The notes: generated by a model from the letters alone, not told the origin. 64,000 nucleotides of DNA from Methylomicrobium sp051061015 (GCA_051061015.1 JBPFEG010000029.1:62001-126000), one strand, 5' to 3'. Positions 26,050 to 34,998 are shown, counted from the stretch's first letter. Program-made: numbers and translations.

Positions 26050-26270
26050 GGCTTCTCCTGTAAATGAGTCATTGGAGTATTCAGCAGTGTATGTGCGGTT
26101 TGGCCGGCATCAATCGGGACTTTTTTCCCCGCGAAGAAACTCCACCATAAAATGCCCAACAAACAAAATTTTATTAAGAGCGCCAGCGTAAGATCATGCG
26201 CCAGATTGACATTGTCGGCTGGATCCCGCTTTTTACGGCAAAGGCAAAATAATCTGCCCAGGTTTAGCAT
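26046..26270 (-). CDS. cydP: CydP-like small subunit protein of the cyd operon
   Basis: The 74-residue protein has one membrane helix (LALLIKFCLLGILWWSFFAG) preceded by NLAHDLT and followed by a short tail. The pattern LA..L.L.L.IK..LL..LWW.FF fits the CydP family of small proteins encoded just upstream of cydA in many proteobacteria. The ATGA overlap with cydA supports a shared function. The true start could be internal, since the first 15 residues are basic and Cys-rich (CLCRKKR). Confidence 0.7.
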   Translation of the reverse strand: MLNLGRLFCLCRKKRDPADNVNLAHDLTLALLIKFCLLGILWWSFFAGKKVPIDAGQTAHTLLNTPMTHLQEKP

Positions 26271-26794
26271 ACAAAGCCTACGATTGGTTATTAAGCAAAG
26301 CCAATGCGAAAAAATCGGCCCTGAGGCGTTAAATTCGGATTCGGTTACTCATCATTTAGATAGCTGCTATAAAAAATACCTTCTCCTTGATCGGCTGAGC
26401 CTTTCAGAAGAAGGTGAGGATGGAGGAACTGAATAAGCTTTAGCACTGCCTTCAGTTTTTAAATCAGCAAAGAGCATGCCACTCCCTCGTCATCCTGATT
26501 TTGGTAAATCATACCTCCCCTCAAGGCTGCTCTATGCCATTAAGAGTCCTAGAATGTCTCAATTGAAACTAATTTTGTTTCATAACGGAGACATGAAACC
26601 TGAGAATTCCTATGAATACAGCAGTGAGACCATTTGAAATAATGCTCACTCCTTTCCGCTTCCAACGCCGGATCAATCGTTGGGTGATCGACAAAAGGAG
26701 GTTAAAGAAAAACGGTATCATGACTAAAATTGTCACCGCACTCTCCCTGTGACACCATAATCGCTGAATCATTCAGAAACCTATTTCAAACAGT
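26271..26794. other. Intergenic stretch between the cyd operon and the ion-channel gene
   Basis: This 524-base spacer is divergent and must hold the cyd operon promoter and that of the channel gene. Short frames exist, for example minus 26569-26772, and a plus-strand piece near 26640-26750 reads MLTPFRFQRRINRWVIDKR. None is convincing, and this may be a decayed gene. I see no clear FNR or ArcA site. Confidence 0.5.
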
Positions 26795-27625
26795 ATGAAA
26801 CTACGCATAGAAAGCTGGCGCCATTCGATGTACCAGATTATCTATCAAGCCAACACGCCGGCAGGCAGAGGTTTTGATATCACGCTGATGATCCTGATCC
26901 TGGCCAGCGTATTGACGATCATCCTGGACAGCGTCGTCGAAATCAATCAGAAGTATGGAGATCAGCTTTATGCTGCGGAATGGTTTTTTACGATTCTGTT
27001 CACGCTAGAATACCTCCTGCGCATCTTCTGCATCCACAAACCGATCAAGTATATCGGCAGTTTTTACGGCATCATCGACCTGATGTCGATCATGCCTTCC
27101 TACCTGAGCCTCTTCTTTCCCGGCTCCCACTATCTGCTGGTGATACGCGTACTGAGAGTGCTGCGCGTATTCCGGGTGCTGAAACTGGTCCGCTTTATCA
27201 ACCAGGCCAATCTTCTGGTCAATGCACTGCGTGCCAGCCGGCTCAAGATTACCATTTTCATGTTCACGATCTCTACGCTGCTGATCGTGTTCGGGTCGGT
27301 GATGTATGTGATCGAAGGGCCCGAGAACGGGTTCACGAACATACCGGTCAGTATCTACTGGTCGGTCGTGACCCTGACTACGGTCGGCTTCGGAGACATT
27401 ACCCCCAAGACCGATCTGGGCCGCGCCGTCTCCGCGGTGGTAATGATTATCGGCTATGCGATCATTGCCGTGCCGACCGGCATATTCACGGCGGAATTAT
27501 CCAAGGAAATGAAAAGGCAGGACAAGTCTGATAACAGAACTTGTCCACGGTGCCGGCACACCGGTCATGAAAAGGATGCTAATTATTGCCGCATCTGCAG
27601 TATGAAATTACCGCTTTCACATTAG
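26795..27625 (+). CDS. Voltage-gated potassium channel with C-terminal zinc ribbon
   Basis: The 276-residue six-helix cation channel has S1 at about 28-48 and a voltage-sensor S4 with regularly spaced arginines (VIRVLRVLRVFRVLKLVRF, 116-134). S5 runs at about 151-172, then the pore loop and selectivity filter TTVGFGD (195-201) and S6. The filter indicates K+ selectivity. After S6, residues 250-268 form CPRC and CRIC, a four-Cys zinc-ribbon-like knuckle not present in KvAP-type channels. The start may be the ATG at 26795 or the Met12 codon. The stop overlaps the convergent sugar-kinase stop by 3-4 bases. Confidence 0.9.
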   Translation: MKLRIESWRHSMYQIIYQANTPAGRGFDITLMILILASVLTIILDSVVEINQKYGDQLYAAEWFFTILFTLEYLLRIFCIHKPIKYIGSFYGIIDLMSIMPSYLSLFFPGSHYLLVIRVLRVLRVFRVLKLVRFINQANLLVNALRASRLKITIFMFTISTLLIVFGSVMYVIEGPENGFTNIPVSIYWSVVTLTTVGFGDITPKTDLGRAVSAVVMIIGYAIIAVPTGIFTAELSKEMKRQDKSDNRTCPRCRHTGHEKDANYCRICSMKLPLSH

Positions 27626-28575
27626 CCTGAGCCGGATTGAAGCGGAATAATCTCGATCTGTCGGCTGATTTCATCAGCCCTGTCTTTGGTGAAACGCCCA
27701 GGCTCGGGCGAATACAGATTCGCCGTACCGCAGGCGATGCCCCATCTGACGCAGTCCTCCCACGGCAAGCGGCGCAGCATGCCTACCGCCAGTCCCGCGA
27801 CCAAGGCATCGCCGCATCCGACCTGGGTCATTGTTTCAGCAGGGTCGTGCTTGGCGAAAGCCGCAAACGCACGCACTTCATCAACCGCAATGGCGCCTCT
27901 CTCACCCTGCGAAACACAAAGGCGCAAGATCCCCTGTCCGAGCAGCGAGCGCGCCGCCTCCTGCACATCCGGGTCATTGGTTAATGGATGGCCGATCAAC
28001 TCTTCCAGTTCCTGCAAATTCGGTTTAATCAGGTTCGGCCTGGACCTGATTCCTTCGGCCAAACTTTGCCCGCTGCTGTCCAAAAAAGTAATAGCGGACT
28101 TTTCGTGGCAAATGTCGATCACAGTCCGGTAGAAATCGTTGGGCGCCCCGGCAGGAAGGCTGCCGGTCAAGATCACGATATCGCCGGCTTTTGTCGAATT
28201 GGCTAATTTTTCGGCCAGTTGTCTGCAATCCTCGGGCGTTACCCGATAACCGGACGTTCGAATATGCGTCTCTCGACCTGCCGTTCGGTCGCTCAGCGTG
28301 ATATTGGTTCGGGTCTTGCCTTCGACTGCGATCAAGTCGACATACAGCAGATCGGAGTTCAGTTCATTGAATAAACCGCTCGATTGGTGACCTGCAAATC
28401 CCAGACAAATAACAGGATAACCGAGCGACTCGACCGCCTTTGCAACATTGATGCCCTTGCCGCAGGCGAATTCGCAGCTTTCTTTCGCGATGAGATTATC
28501 CTGATCGCCTAGCCCATCTGTTTCGATCACCCAATCGATTGCGGTGTTGGCTGTCACTGTAATGATTTTTGACAT
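27622..28575 (-). CDS. 1-phosphofructokinase-type (PfkB family) sugar kinase
   Basis: The 317-residue ribokinase-fold kinase has the N-terminal substrate region ACGKGINVAKAVESLG (about 37-53). The second PfkB signature is QVGCGDALVAGLAVGML near residue 247, whose Asp is the catalytic base. ILTGSLPAGAPNDFY is typical of the FruK/LacC/PfkB branch. Expected substrate is fructose-1-phosphate, fructose-6-phosphate or tagatose-6-phosphate; the sequence alone does not decide. It is divergent from the Tyr/Gly-rich lipoprotein gene. Confidence 0.85.
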   Translation of the reverse strand: MSKIITVTANTAIDWVIETDGLGDQDNLIAKESCEFACGKGINVAKAVESLGYPVICLGFAGHQSSGLFNELNSDLLYVDLIAVEGKTRTNITLSDRTAGRETHIRTSGYRVTPEDCRQLAEKLANSTKAGDIVILTGSLPAGAPNDFYRTVIDICHEKSAITFLDSSGQSLAEGIRSRPNLIKPNLQELEELIGHPLTNDPDVQEAARSLLGQGILRLCVSQGERGAIAVDEVRAFAAFAKHDPAETMTQVGCGDALVAGLAVGMLRRLPWEDCVRWGIACGTANLYSPEPGRFTKDRADEISRQIEIIPLQSGSG

Positions 28576-28724
28576 GGTTAGTCCAAGTTTAGCGGAACCT
28601 TCACCTGATCTTTTGAATAAACTTCAAGCATTCATAAAACCGGGTCACTCTTAACCCAGTGCCGTTCAGTAGAAATTAAGGTAGTACAGGATAGGATAAC
28701 GATAAATCCTACTGGAGGACGCAT

Positions 28725-29060
28725 ATGAAAAGAAAATCCGTAAAATGCCTGCTTCCTGGCTCGATCTTATTCCTGTTTCTGGCACAAACCGGTTGCTATT
28801 CTCAAGCCTATTATCCCTATGGTACCGGCTATGGTGAAAATGGGCAGTATGATGGTGGCTATCCTGCGCAAGGCTATGGATCGAATTATCCAAACGGGTA
28901 TGGCCAACAGAATTATCCGGGCTACTCTGGACAGTACGATTACGGCCAAGGCTATCAGGGAAATGACGACGACGATGACGATGATAATTATCGGGAAAGA
29001 CGTTTTGAACAAAATCGATCCTGGCAGGGCAATCCCTACCGCGGTTACTACGGACGATAA
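28725..29060 (+). CDS. Tyr/Gly-rich lipoprotein with poly-Asp run
   Basis: The 111-residue protein begins with a lipoprotein signal peptide (LFLFLAQTGC, lipobox Cys near residue 24). The rest is low-complexity: Tyr-Gly-Gln-Pro-rich repeats such as GYPAQGYGSNYPNGYGQQ, then a run of seven Asp, then an Arg/Asn-rich tail ending YRGYYGR. The acidic run could bind divalent cations. I recognise no family. A GGAGG ribosome site precedes the ATG. About 265 bases follow without a gene. Confidence 0.75.
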   Translation: MKRKSVKCLLPGSILFLFLAQTGCYSQAYYPYGTGYGENGQYDGGYPAQGYGSNYPNGYGQQNYPGYSGQYDYGQGYQGNDDDDDDDNYRERRFEQNRSWQGNPYRGYYGR

Positions 29061-29326
29061 TTTATTCGCTAGATACAGGATTGCACCGAAAATACTCCGA
29101 TTCCCCCTGCTCACAAAGCCAATCCTAGCGATTTTAAACGTAATGGCCTGCCAACCAGCCCAGCGGGCTTCGAATCGATTTCAGAGCCCGAAATAAACCC
29201 GAAGGTGGTTCATTGCTGTGCATACTTGGCAATGTTAATCTATGATTGCTAGAGCTTGCGTATCGGCACTTAGCTTCCCCGTAAACCTCGGGGAGGTCCT
29301 GATATTCTTATTTCACGGGGGAGATT

Positions 29327-30295
29327 ATGAAATCAAGCGTTTTTTTGACCGGCATTACCGCGACGCTTATCGCTGGTTGCGCCGCCACGGTGGACAAGTC
29401 ATCGGTACAAGCCACGTCGACAGCTCCGACTTCGATGCAGGTCGAAACCGTTCGAATTCCTTTCGACTCCTCGCAGCCCATGTATGTGGTAACGGTTGAG
29501 CCGCTGCAAGTCGGTGCCGACGGCGCTGCGGGCGGCCCTCCTCCCAGCAGCGGCCAATCAAACGGCAATTATTACGGCTGGGGGCCGTTCGGGTGGATTG
29601 GGCCTCGCGGCGGCAGTCCCGCTCCTACGGCTTATGAAGCGCCTCTGCAGGGCATGAGCGATAAGGTCGGAAAGGGAATCGCCGCGCAGTTATTGAGCGC
29701 GCTCGGCAACTCGGGCAATGTCGTAGTGATCGATTACGATCATTACCTGAAACATGCCGATAATCCATCCAAGCTGTTGCGCTCTGGCGAAGCAGGACCT
29801 TTCGTGATCAAGGGTACCATCACCGAATTCAGTGAAGTAGCCGAAGCCAATAACGAACGGAAAGGCGGTTCGCTGGGCTGGGCCGGCACAGTCCTCGGAG
29901 TCGCGGGCGCGATTTCAGGCACGCCGGGCGCAGGCATTGCGGGTGCGGCGATTTCGGCAGCGAACCCTACCTGGGAAAACACCAAAGCTCGACGCACCGG
30001 CGCCGTGGGACTGGATTTACAGGTTGTTGAACCTCAAAGCGGCCGAATGATTGGTACTATCGTCTCTCACGGCAGTTTTAGCGCCGAGTCGGCCAGCAGC
30101 GGTATATCGGTATTTGGAATTGGTGGGGGCGAAAGCGCATTCGCAGCCAGCGCCTTGGGCCAGGCCACCCGCGCGGCGATGAACGACACCGTCAAGCAAT
30201 TGTCTGGCCAGCTTCGTGCCAAGGGCTCCGCTTATATTGCGGATAATGAGCCGGTCATCAGCAAGCCTGTTTCTAAAAAAAGAAAGAAAAAGTAA
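29327..30295 (+). CDS. CsgG/HfaB-like outer-membrane lipoprotein
   Basis: The 322-residue lipoprotein has a signal peptide with lipobox LIAGC (Cys18). The central region looks like the CsgG/HfaB fold: GKGIAAQLLSALGNSGNVVVIDYDHYLK, then VIKGTITEFSEV, a Gly/Ala-rich membrane-crossing-like stretch (VLGVAGAISGTPGAGIAGAA) and LDLQVVEPQSGRMIGTIVSHG. The C-terminus is a basic tail (KKRKKK). CsgG forms a secretion pore for curli; no csgA, csgE or csgF neighbours are visible, so the cargo is unknown. GGGGGAG lies before the ATG. Confidence 0.7.
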   Translation: MKSSVFLTGITATLIAGCAATVDKSSVQATSTAPTSMQVETVRIPFDSSQPMYVVTVEPLQVGADGAAGGPPPSSGQSNGNYYGWGPFGWIGPRGGSPAPTAYEAPLQGMSDKVGKGIAAQLLSALGNSGNVVVIDYDHYLKHADNPSKLLRSGEAGPFVIKGTITEFSEVAEANNERKGGSLGWAGTVLGVAGAISGTPGAGIAGAAISAANPTWENTKARRTGAVGLDLQVVEPQSGRMIGTIVSHGSFSAESASSGISVFGIGGGESAFAASALGQATRAAMNDTVKQLSGQLRAKGSAYIADNEPVISKPVSKKRKKK

Positions 30296-30329
30296 TAGGA
30301 GTACTGCCCTAAGGAAAGGAAGCTTCATG

Positions 30330-30367
30330 GCCCTCCCTGACGCATTGAATGATGCGTCGGGAAGGGC
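30330..30367. terminator. Long hairpin between convergent genes
   Basis: GCCCTCCCTGACGCAT pairs with ATGCGTCGGGAAGGGC with two mismatches around a 6-base loop. It lies between the CsgG-like gene and the convergent DUF2721 gene. There is no T-run, so it is termination-like by position only. Confidence 0.5.
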
Positions 30368-30376
30368 TGCAGTAAA

Positions 30377-30805
30377 TTAATACTTTCGAACGTCGAGCAC
30401 CCCGGTCGCCAGCGCGATTTCCCGAAGAAAACACAAAAGGCCGCTGATCAGCGCCAGCATTGCGGCGACGAAAAGCAGGGCAACCGCCCCAGGCAGGTCG
30501 ACGCGTAATTCGGCGCCGATGAACAGCGCAGCGATCGACAAGCAAATACACAGGGCGGACAGCGTACACAAGGTGATTGCCCAATGAATCCAGCGCGCCC
30601 GCCGCGATAATGTGCGCATTTCATCCCGCTGTTGTGTCGTCGCGTCGCCCTTCCTTTCATTCAGCAGGCGGAACCTGTCCACCACTCGGCTGAGACGTCC
30701 GGCCAGCACGCTCAAAATCGAACCAATGCCGGTCAGTAGAAAGACAGGAGCGACAGCTTGTTGAATGGCATGGGCAACGGTTGGAATATGGGCTAATGCT
30801 TCCAT
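30377..30805 (-). CDS. DUF2721 membrane protein
   Basis: With the start at 30805 (MEALAHIPTVAHAIQQAVAP) the protein is 142 residues with three hydrophobic segments, at about 20-40, 75-95 and 105-125. The motif GIGSILSVLAGRLSRVVDRFR between helices one and two is characteristic of DUF2721. No function is known. The longer frame to 30865 adds a Cys-containing leader without support. Confidence 0.75.
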   Translation of the reverse strand: MEALAHIPTVAHAIQQAVAPVFLLTGIGSILSVLAGRLSRVVDRFRLLNERKGDATTQQRDEMRTLSRRARWIHWAITLCTLSALCICLSIAALFIGAELRVDLPGAVALLFVAAMLALISGLLCFLREIALATGVLDVRKY

Positions 30806-30978
30806 TCTTTTCTCATGAGCATGTCTGAAGTTACATTTTAGAGAGTTGGAAGCCACACCAGGCAATGCGGTGCGCCGCGCCCTTCCCGAAACGCAGCGAC
30901 AGGCGCATCCTCCAGCGACCGGATTTTTATCCGATTGTATTGCAGTCTCTCGGAGGACATCGATAAAAAGCTTTCCCG

Positions 30979-32160
30979 CTAGAACTGTAATTTAGCGGCG
31001 ACAGCCGCATGATCGGAAAACCACAGGCGCAAGCCGTGTGATGTGGCTTTGGTTGAGGCATTATCGCCAATCACACGGATTTTTTTGGCGTTTTCAGGAT
31101 TATCCACAGAAAGAATCATATCGATACGTTCTTCCAGCGACGGTTTCCGGTTTAGTAAATTCTCGTCCTGGCAACAGGTGTAACCCGGCAAATCCCCGGG
31201 CCGTAACGTCCAAATATCCAAATAATTAGCTGCCGCGAATTGTTGATAGGGTGTGACAATCCCGGGAGCAGGACTTTGCTGGTCCGGGGACGAATTCATA
31301 TCGCCAAGCAATAGCGTTTTTTTGTCCGCCGTTGCCAAAAATCCTATGGTTCTAATCAATTCGTCAGCCTGGGCCGCCTGAAAGGCGGTAAATAATGGCA
31401 GTGGCGGCTTCAGGTCTTCACCCTTTACTTCCAAATGCGTATTGAATATCCGGTAATCCTTGCCGGCAATGTTTGCATCGATCGCGATAAACCCTCTTTC
31501 AATACGTAATGGCCCTGCCGGCGTTATCGCTTCGGCAGCGATTTGATAATTGCAGCCGTCAATCGAAGGGTTTGCACATAACGCTTGTGGCAAAACAACC
31601 GGCTGAGCAGTGATACGCTCACGGACCAGAATGGCGTCCCGGTCAACCGCGACCAAGAACGCCGGCACATCATGAATAACGAACGGAAGACCCGCGACTG
31701 GAGCCCCCAGCACATTGATTTTTTCCAGATCGAGATTTTTGACCAGGGCCACTTTTTTGTATTTGACACCCTTCTTTTTCAAAGCCGCCAGCGTCAGTGC
31801 CAGATGATCGGTGAACGCATCAGCAATCTGGGGATCCTCGCAACCGGTTGTAGGGTTCCCATCAAAATCCTGACATCGCAGCTCCCAGACTTCCTGCAAG
31901 GCCAAAACGTCAGGCAATCGTGAAGCGATGGCTCTGGCCTGGGCACGGGCTCGCGCGCGAAAGTCGCTCTTTGCGGTCTGCGTCAGAACGGCCACCAGTC
32001 CTTGATTAAAAGCACCGGGATCGACAGTCGAAATAATGGGGGCCAGATCCGCACCCAAATATTGGTTGAGCGTCATCACGCTGATCTGGCCCTTGGCCTG
32101 CGCAAAGGAAGCGAAAGATAGAAGACATGCTTGAATAAGGCAGAAAAATACCGTTTTCAT
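30979..32160 (-). CDS. Secreted endonuclease/exonuclease/phosphatase-fold protein
   Basis: The start at 32160 is preferred because a GGGGG ribosome site precedes it and it opens into a signal peptide (MKTVFFCLIQACLLSFASFA, cleaved after AQA). The mature protein has the EEP fold: ISVMTLNQYLGADL at the first metal-binding strand, VLALQEVWEL with the catalytic Glu, FNTHLEVKGE, LLLGDMNSSPD, and a C-terminal WFSDHAAVAAKL containing the Asp-His pair. Family members cleave phosphodiesters in DNA, phospholipids or nucleotides. The substrate here is unknown; it should act in the periplasm or outside the cell. Confidence 0.85.
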   Translation of the reverse strand: MKTVFFCLIQACLLSFASFAQAKGQISVMTLNQYLGADLAPIISTVDPGAFNQGLVAVLTQTAKSDFRARARAQARAIASRLPDVLALQEVWELRCQDFDGNPTTGCEDPQIADAFTDHLALTLAALKKKGVKYKKVALVKNLDLEKINVLGAPVAGLPFVIHDVPAFLVAVDRDAILVRERITAQPVVLPQALCANPSIDGCNYQIAAEAITPAGPLRIERGFIAIDANIAGKDYRIFNTHLEVKGEDLKPPLPLFTAFQAAQADELIRTIGFLATADKKTLLLGDMNSSPDQQSPAPGIVTPYQQFAAANYLDIWTLRPGDLPGYTCCQDENLLNRKPSLEERIDMILSVDNPENAKKIRVIGDNASTKATSHGLRLWFSDHAAVAAKLQF

Positions 32161-32403
32161 TAGAACCCCCACAAAATTTTACGATTCCTTATAAAAATCC
32201 GTCTAGCGTACCTACTTTACCGCTTTATTGTTGGCGTTCAATTGGTATGAATACCGAGTGCTTCATCAAATTAATATCAATAAAGCCTCAAAGGGAGAAG
32301 GACTTACCGAAAAATCATGAATCCGACATACACGCTTATTATCCTCACTGTACGTTATTCAACGGCTTTCATGAGTCGGCTAAATCCCGGCTCCCACTGA
32401 TGA

Positions 32404-32579
32404 AACAGTTACATCGAATTGTGCGTAAAGGTCAATTCCATGGGGTCGGCGACGGATTTCCGGTTCGCACCCTGTTCTTCTATGGGATGCCCGACACCGA
32501 GGTCGATCCTATTCTGCTGCCGAATTCAACTACCAGCAGCCGATCCCCAGGATTTAATGACAAGCCGAGTCGGCAATAG
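32404..32579 (+). pseudogene. Probable pirin-family remnant
   Basis: Within a short plus-strand frame, IVRKGQFHGVGDGFPVRTLF followed by PDTEVDPILL resembles the N-terminus of pirin-family proteins (the VGDGFPVRTLF segment followed by DPFLLLDY). Similarity ends within about 60 codons. In the next frame the sequence continues EFNYQQPIP, as if frameshifted, and the downstream cupin core with its metal-binding His residues is absent. I therefore read it as a decayed fragment. The about 230 bases before it, back to the EEP gene start, hold nothing I recognise. Confidence 0.5.
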
Positions 32580-32629
32580 AGGGCAAGGTCTTTGGAACAC
32601 GACCTGCGCCCTCAGTATCGAGCGGCTTT

Positions 32630-33928
32630 TTAAGGGTTCTTTTGCAGCGCGCTCCGCAGCGATGCCACTTGCCGCGCCGTGACCGGAGAGGCGGCGTTGC
32701 CCCAACTGTGGCGGATAAAACTCAGGACCTCGGCAATCTGTCGGTCGTTAAATTTCGCAGCGAAACTGGGCATTTCATGTGTTTTCAGACGGGCTTTCGT
32801 CTCGGGAGTCTTGCTCCCTTCGAGCAGCAGCCTGACCAGCGAAGTCGCGTTTTCGGAAAGCACGATCGAATTTCCGGCGAGTTTCGGAAACTCGCCGGCT
32901 TTGCCGTTTCCGGTTAGCTGATGACATTTCGCACAGAATGATTGATAAAGACCGGCGCCAGGCAGCTCGACAGCGCCGCTCTTCAATGCCGCAAACTTGA
33001 CCGCGACGTCCGGGCGGTCGGGAGCATAGGAAGATTTTTCGCCGCGAGCGGGAAGCGATTTCAGATAATGGGCGATTGCTTCCAAATCGTCCTCACGCAA
33101 ATATTGCATGCTGTTCTCGACCACATCGGTCATACTGCCGAACGCCGTGCCGCCCCCGCTATGGCCGGCTTTCAGGAACTCTACAATGTCCGACTCCGGC
33201 CAGCGTTGCAGGCCGGAAGCATGGTCCCCTCTCAGATTCGCCGCAAACCAGTTATCTACGACCGCGCCGCTCAAATACAGCGGGGAGTTTTCGGAATAGG
33301 CCACCTCCTGAAAGGCTAATCCGCGCGGGGTATGGCAGGCGCCGCAATGGCCAAGCGACTGCACCAGATAAGCGCCGCGATTCCAATCGGCATCACGGTC
33401 GCCCCGCGGTTGGAAGGGCTCATCTTTAACGAAGGCTAAATCCCAGAAAAACAGGCTGAAACGGATATTGAACGGGAAAGGCAGCCGTGTTTCCGGCGGT
33501 TTGTGATCGACCGGCGCCACTTCAGCCATGAAATAATCGTAGAGCGCCTGAATGTCTGGGTCGGTAATTGAAGAAAACGAGGGATAAGGCATTGCCGGGT
33601 ACAGTCGCCGGCCGTCTCTGGCGATGCCGTTGCGGACCGCGCGTTCGAAATCGTTCAAGGTGTAGCTGCCGATGCCATGCATCGGGTCCGGCGTAATATT
33701 CGTCGAGTAAATGATGCCGAAAGGCGAATTGATCGGAAGTCCTCCGGCAAACGGCGCGGCTTCCGGTCCGGCCGTATGGCAGGTAATGCAATCGCCGGCC
33801 CTGGCCAGATAGGCCCCCCGGCTGATGCTCGCGGATTCTAAGGACTGTGCCGTCACCATGCCGGCGAATAACATTAGGCCGGCGGCGGTTACCGTTCGTT
33901 TTAAGGCTGCGAGCGATCTGACTGTCAT
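32630..33928 (-). CDS. Triheme cytochrome c (alcohol/gluconate dehydrogenase cytochrome subunit type)
   Basis: From the ATG at 33928, just after the previous gene's stop, the protein is 432 residues with a signal peptide cleaved near MVTAQ. Three class I heme c motifs are visible: CITCH (47-51), CGACH (195-199) and CAKCH (332-336), each in its own domain. The layout matches cytochrome subunits of membrane alcohol, gluconate or aldehyde dehydrogenases. Here it closes a cytochrome oxidase operon, and no dehydrogenase partner is adjacent. It may deliver electrons to the fused cytochrome domain of oxidase subunit II. Confidence 0.88.
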   Translation of the reverse strand: MTVRSLAALKRTVTAAGLMLFAGMVTAQSLESASISRGAYLARAGDCITCHTAGPEAAPFAGGLPINSPFGIIYSTNITPDPMHGIGSYTLNDFERAVRNGIARDGRRLYPAMPYPSFSSITDPDIQALYDYFMAEVAPVDHKPPETRLPFPFNIRFSLFFWDLAFVKDEPFQPRGDRDADWNRGAYLVQSLGHCGACHTPRGLAFQEVAYSENSPLYLSGAVVDNWFAANLRGDHASGLQRWPESDIVEFLKAGHSGGGTAFGSMTDVVENSMQYLREDDLEAIAHYLKSLPARGEKSSYAPDRPDVAVKFAALKSGAVELPGAGLYQSFCAKCHQLTGNGKAGEFPKLAGNSIVLSENATSLVRLLLEGSKTPETKARLKTHEMPSFAAKFNDRQIAEVLSFIRHSWGNAASPVTARQVASLRSALQKNP

Positions 33929-33933
33929 GGCCG

Positions 33934-34386
33934 TTACCACCCGGAATTGCACAAAGGCACCAACAAAACGGCGCAGGCATTGAAGACAACCGCAACGATA
34001 AAGATAAAACTCGACATCAAGCCGAGTATTATCAGAAACCGGGGCCGTCCCGATTTTACCTCGGCGATCTCTTTCCCGTGTTCTTCCGGCTCATGCGCTA
34101 GTTCATGCCATGACTTCCAGGCGAGGTATCCCGAGAAGAGCGCCACGCCAAGGCATATCAAGCTGATCGCCGCGAGAAGAACTGGCAATTTCTCCCAAAT
34201 CGGCGCGGACAACGGCACCTGATAAGGAAAACAGGCATACGCGGCTAGCGGTTCGCTCACGATGAGCTGAATCAGCCATGCGGACGGCGCCCCGACTAGT
34301 GCGAGCAGGAGGCGCAGCTTGCAGGGCCGTTCTGGGCGGCCTGGGTATGGGGCGGTTCGCGATGGAAATTCGGATACCGGGCTCAT
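33934..34386 (-). CDS. Small membrane protein of the caa3-type oxidase operon
   Basis: The 150-residue protein has about three hydrophobic segments: RLLLALVGAPSAWLIQLIV, PVLLAAISLICLGVALFSG and FLIILGLMSSFIFIVAVVF. A charged cytoplasmic-type loop (HELAHEPEEHGKEIAE) lies between the last two. I do not recognise a named family. It occupies the place of an accessory subunit IV-like gene between subunit III and the triheme cytochrome. An AGGA site precedes the ATG. Confidence 0.7.
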   Translation of the reverse strand: MSPVSEFPSRTAPYPGRPERPCKLRLLLALVGAPSAWLIQLIVSEPLAAYACFPYQVPLSAPIWEKLPVLLAAISLICLGVALFSGYLAWKSWHELAHEPEEHGKEIAEVKSGRPRFLIILGLMSSFIFIVAVVFNACAVLLVPLCNSGW

Positions 34387-34398
34387 ATCTTGTCCTGC

Positions 34399-34998
34399 CT
34401 AATACAGATACGGCAACAGATACAAGGTGGAAAACACGAACAGCCAGACCACATCGACAAAGTGCCAGTACAAGCCGCCGATCGTGACCGCCGCGTAGCG
34501 CCTGTGGTCGAAATAGCCGAGGGCTATCCAGATCAGCAGCAGGATCAAAATGGCGAGCCCTAACGCCACGTGCAGCAGATGAAATCCGGTAATCGTGAAA
34601 TACAGCGAGCCATACAGATGGGAGTTCATATCGTAAGGCTTCTTTTGCCATTCATTAAGCTGGATCAATACGAAGGCTGCGCCCAACAGCGATGCTATCC
34701 CCATCGACGCCAGGCTCCAATGCGGCTGTCGATTGCGCAGCCATCGTTCGCTCGCCCATACGAACCCGCTGCTGCTCAACAAGAGTAGCGTATTGATGCC
34801 GGGTATCCGCAAGCCCGGCAACCCCCCCGGCGGCCAGGGCTGCTCGGTCTGAGAGCCGAGGTAAAAGTAGCTGAAAAGCAGATAGACGAACAACGAACCT
34901 TCGGTTGCAATCAGCGCCATCACACCCCACCAGCCGCCCGAGCGGTTGCCCGCACTACCTACAGGCAACGGTTTTTCAACCGGCATCACTTTAGCCAT
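34399..34998 (-). CDS. Cytochrome c oxidase subunit III
   Basis: The 199-residue, five-helix subunit III is the short form typical of caa3-type operons. It has WWGVMALIATEGSLFVYLLF with the conserved Glu in helix I, QLNEWQK, FTITGFHLLHVALGL and the C-terminal GGLYWHFVDVVWLFVFSTLY. It overlaps the end of subunit I by 8 bases. It is expected to stabilise proton uptake and subunit I, although subunit I here lacks the canonical D-channel glutamate. Confidence 0.92.
   Translation of the reverse strand: MAKVMPVEKPLPVGSAGNRSGGWWGVMALIATEGSLFVYLLFSYFYLGSQTEQPWPPGGLPGLRIPGINTLLLLSSSGFVWASERWLRNRQPHWSLASMGIASLLGAAFVLIQLNEWQKKPYDMNSHLYGSLYFTITGFHLLHVALGLAILILLLIWIALGYFDHRRYAAVTIGGLYWHFVDVVWLFVFSTLYLLPYLY

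Noticed and set aside
26569..26772. Minus-strand frame of 67 residues as a small membrane gene
   Set aside because: It has no ribosome site and is better explained as chance or decayed sequence within a divergent spacer.
28783..28800. TGGCAC ... TTGCT resembling a sigma-54 promoter inside the Tyr/Gly-rich lipoprotein gene
   Set aside because: The GG-to-GC spacing is 12, not 10, and it lies within the signal-peptide coding sequence.
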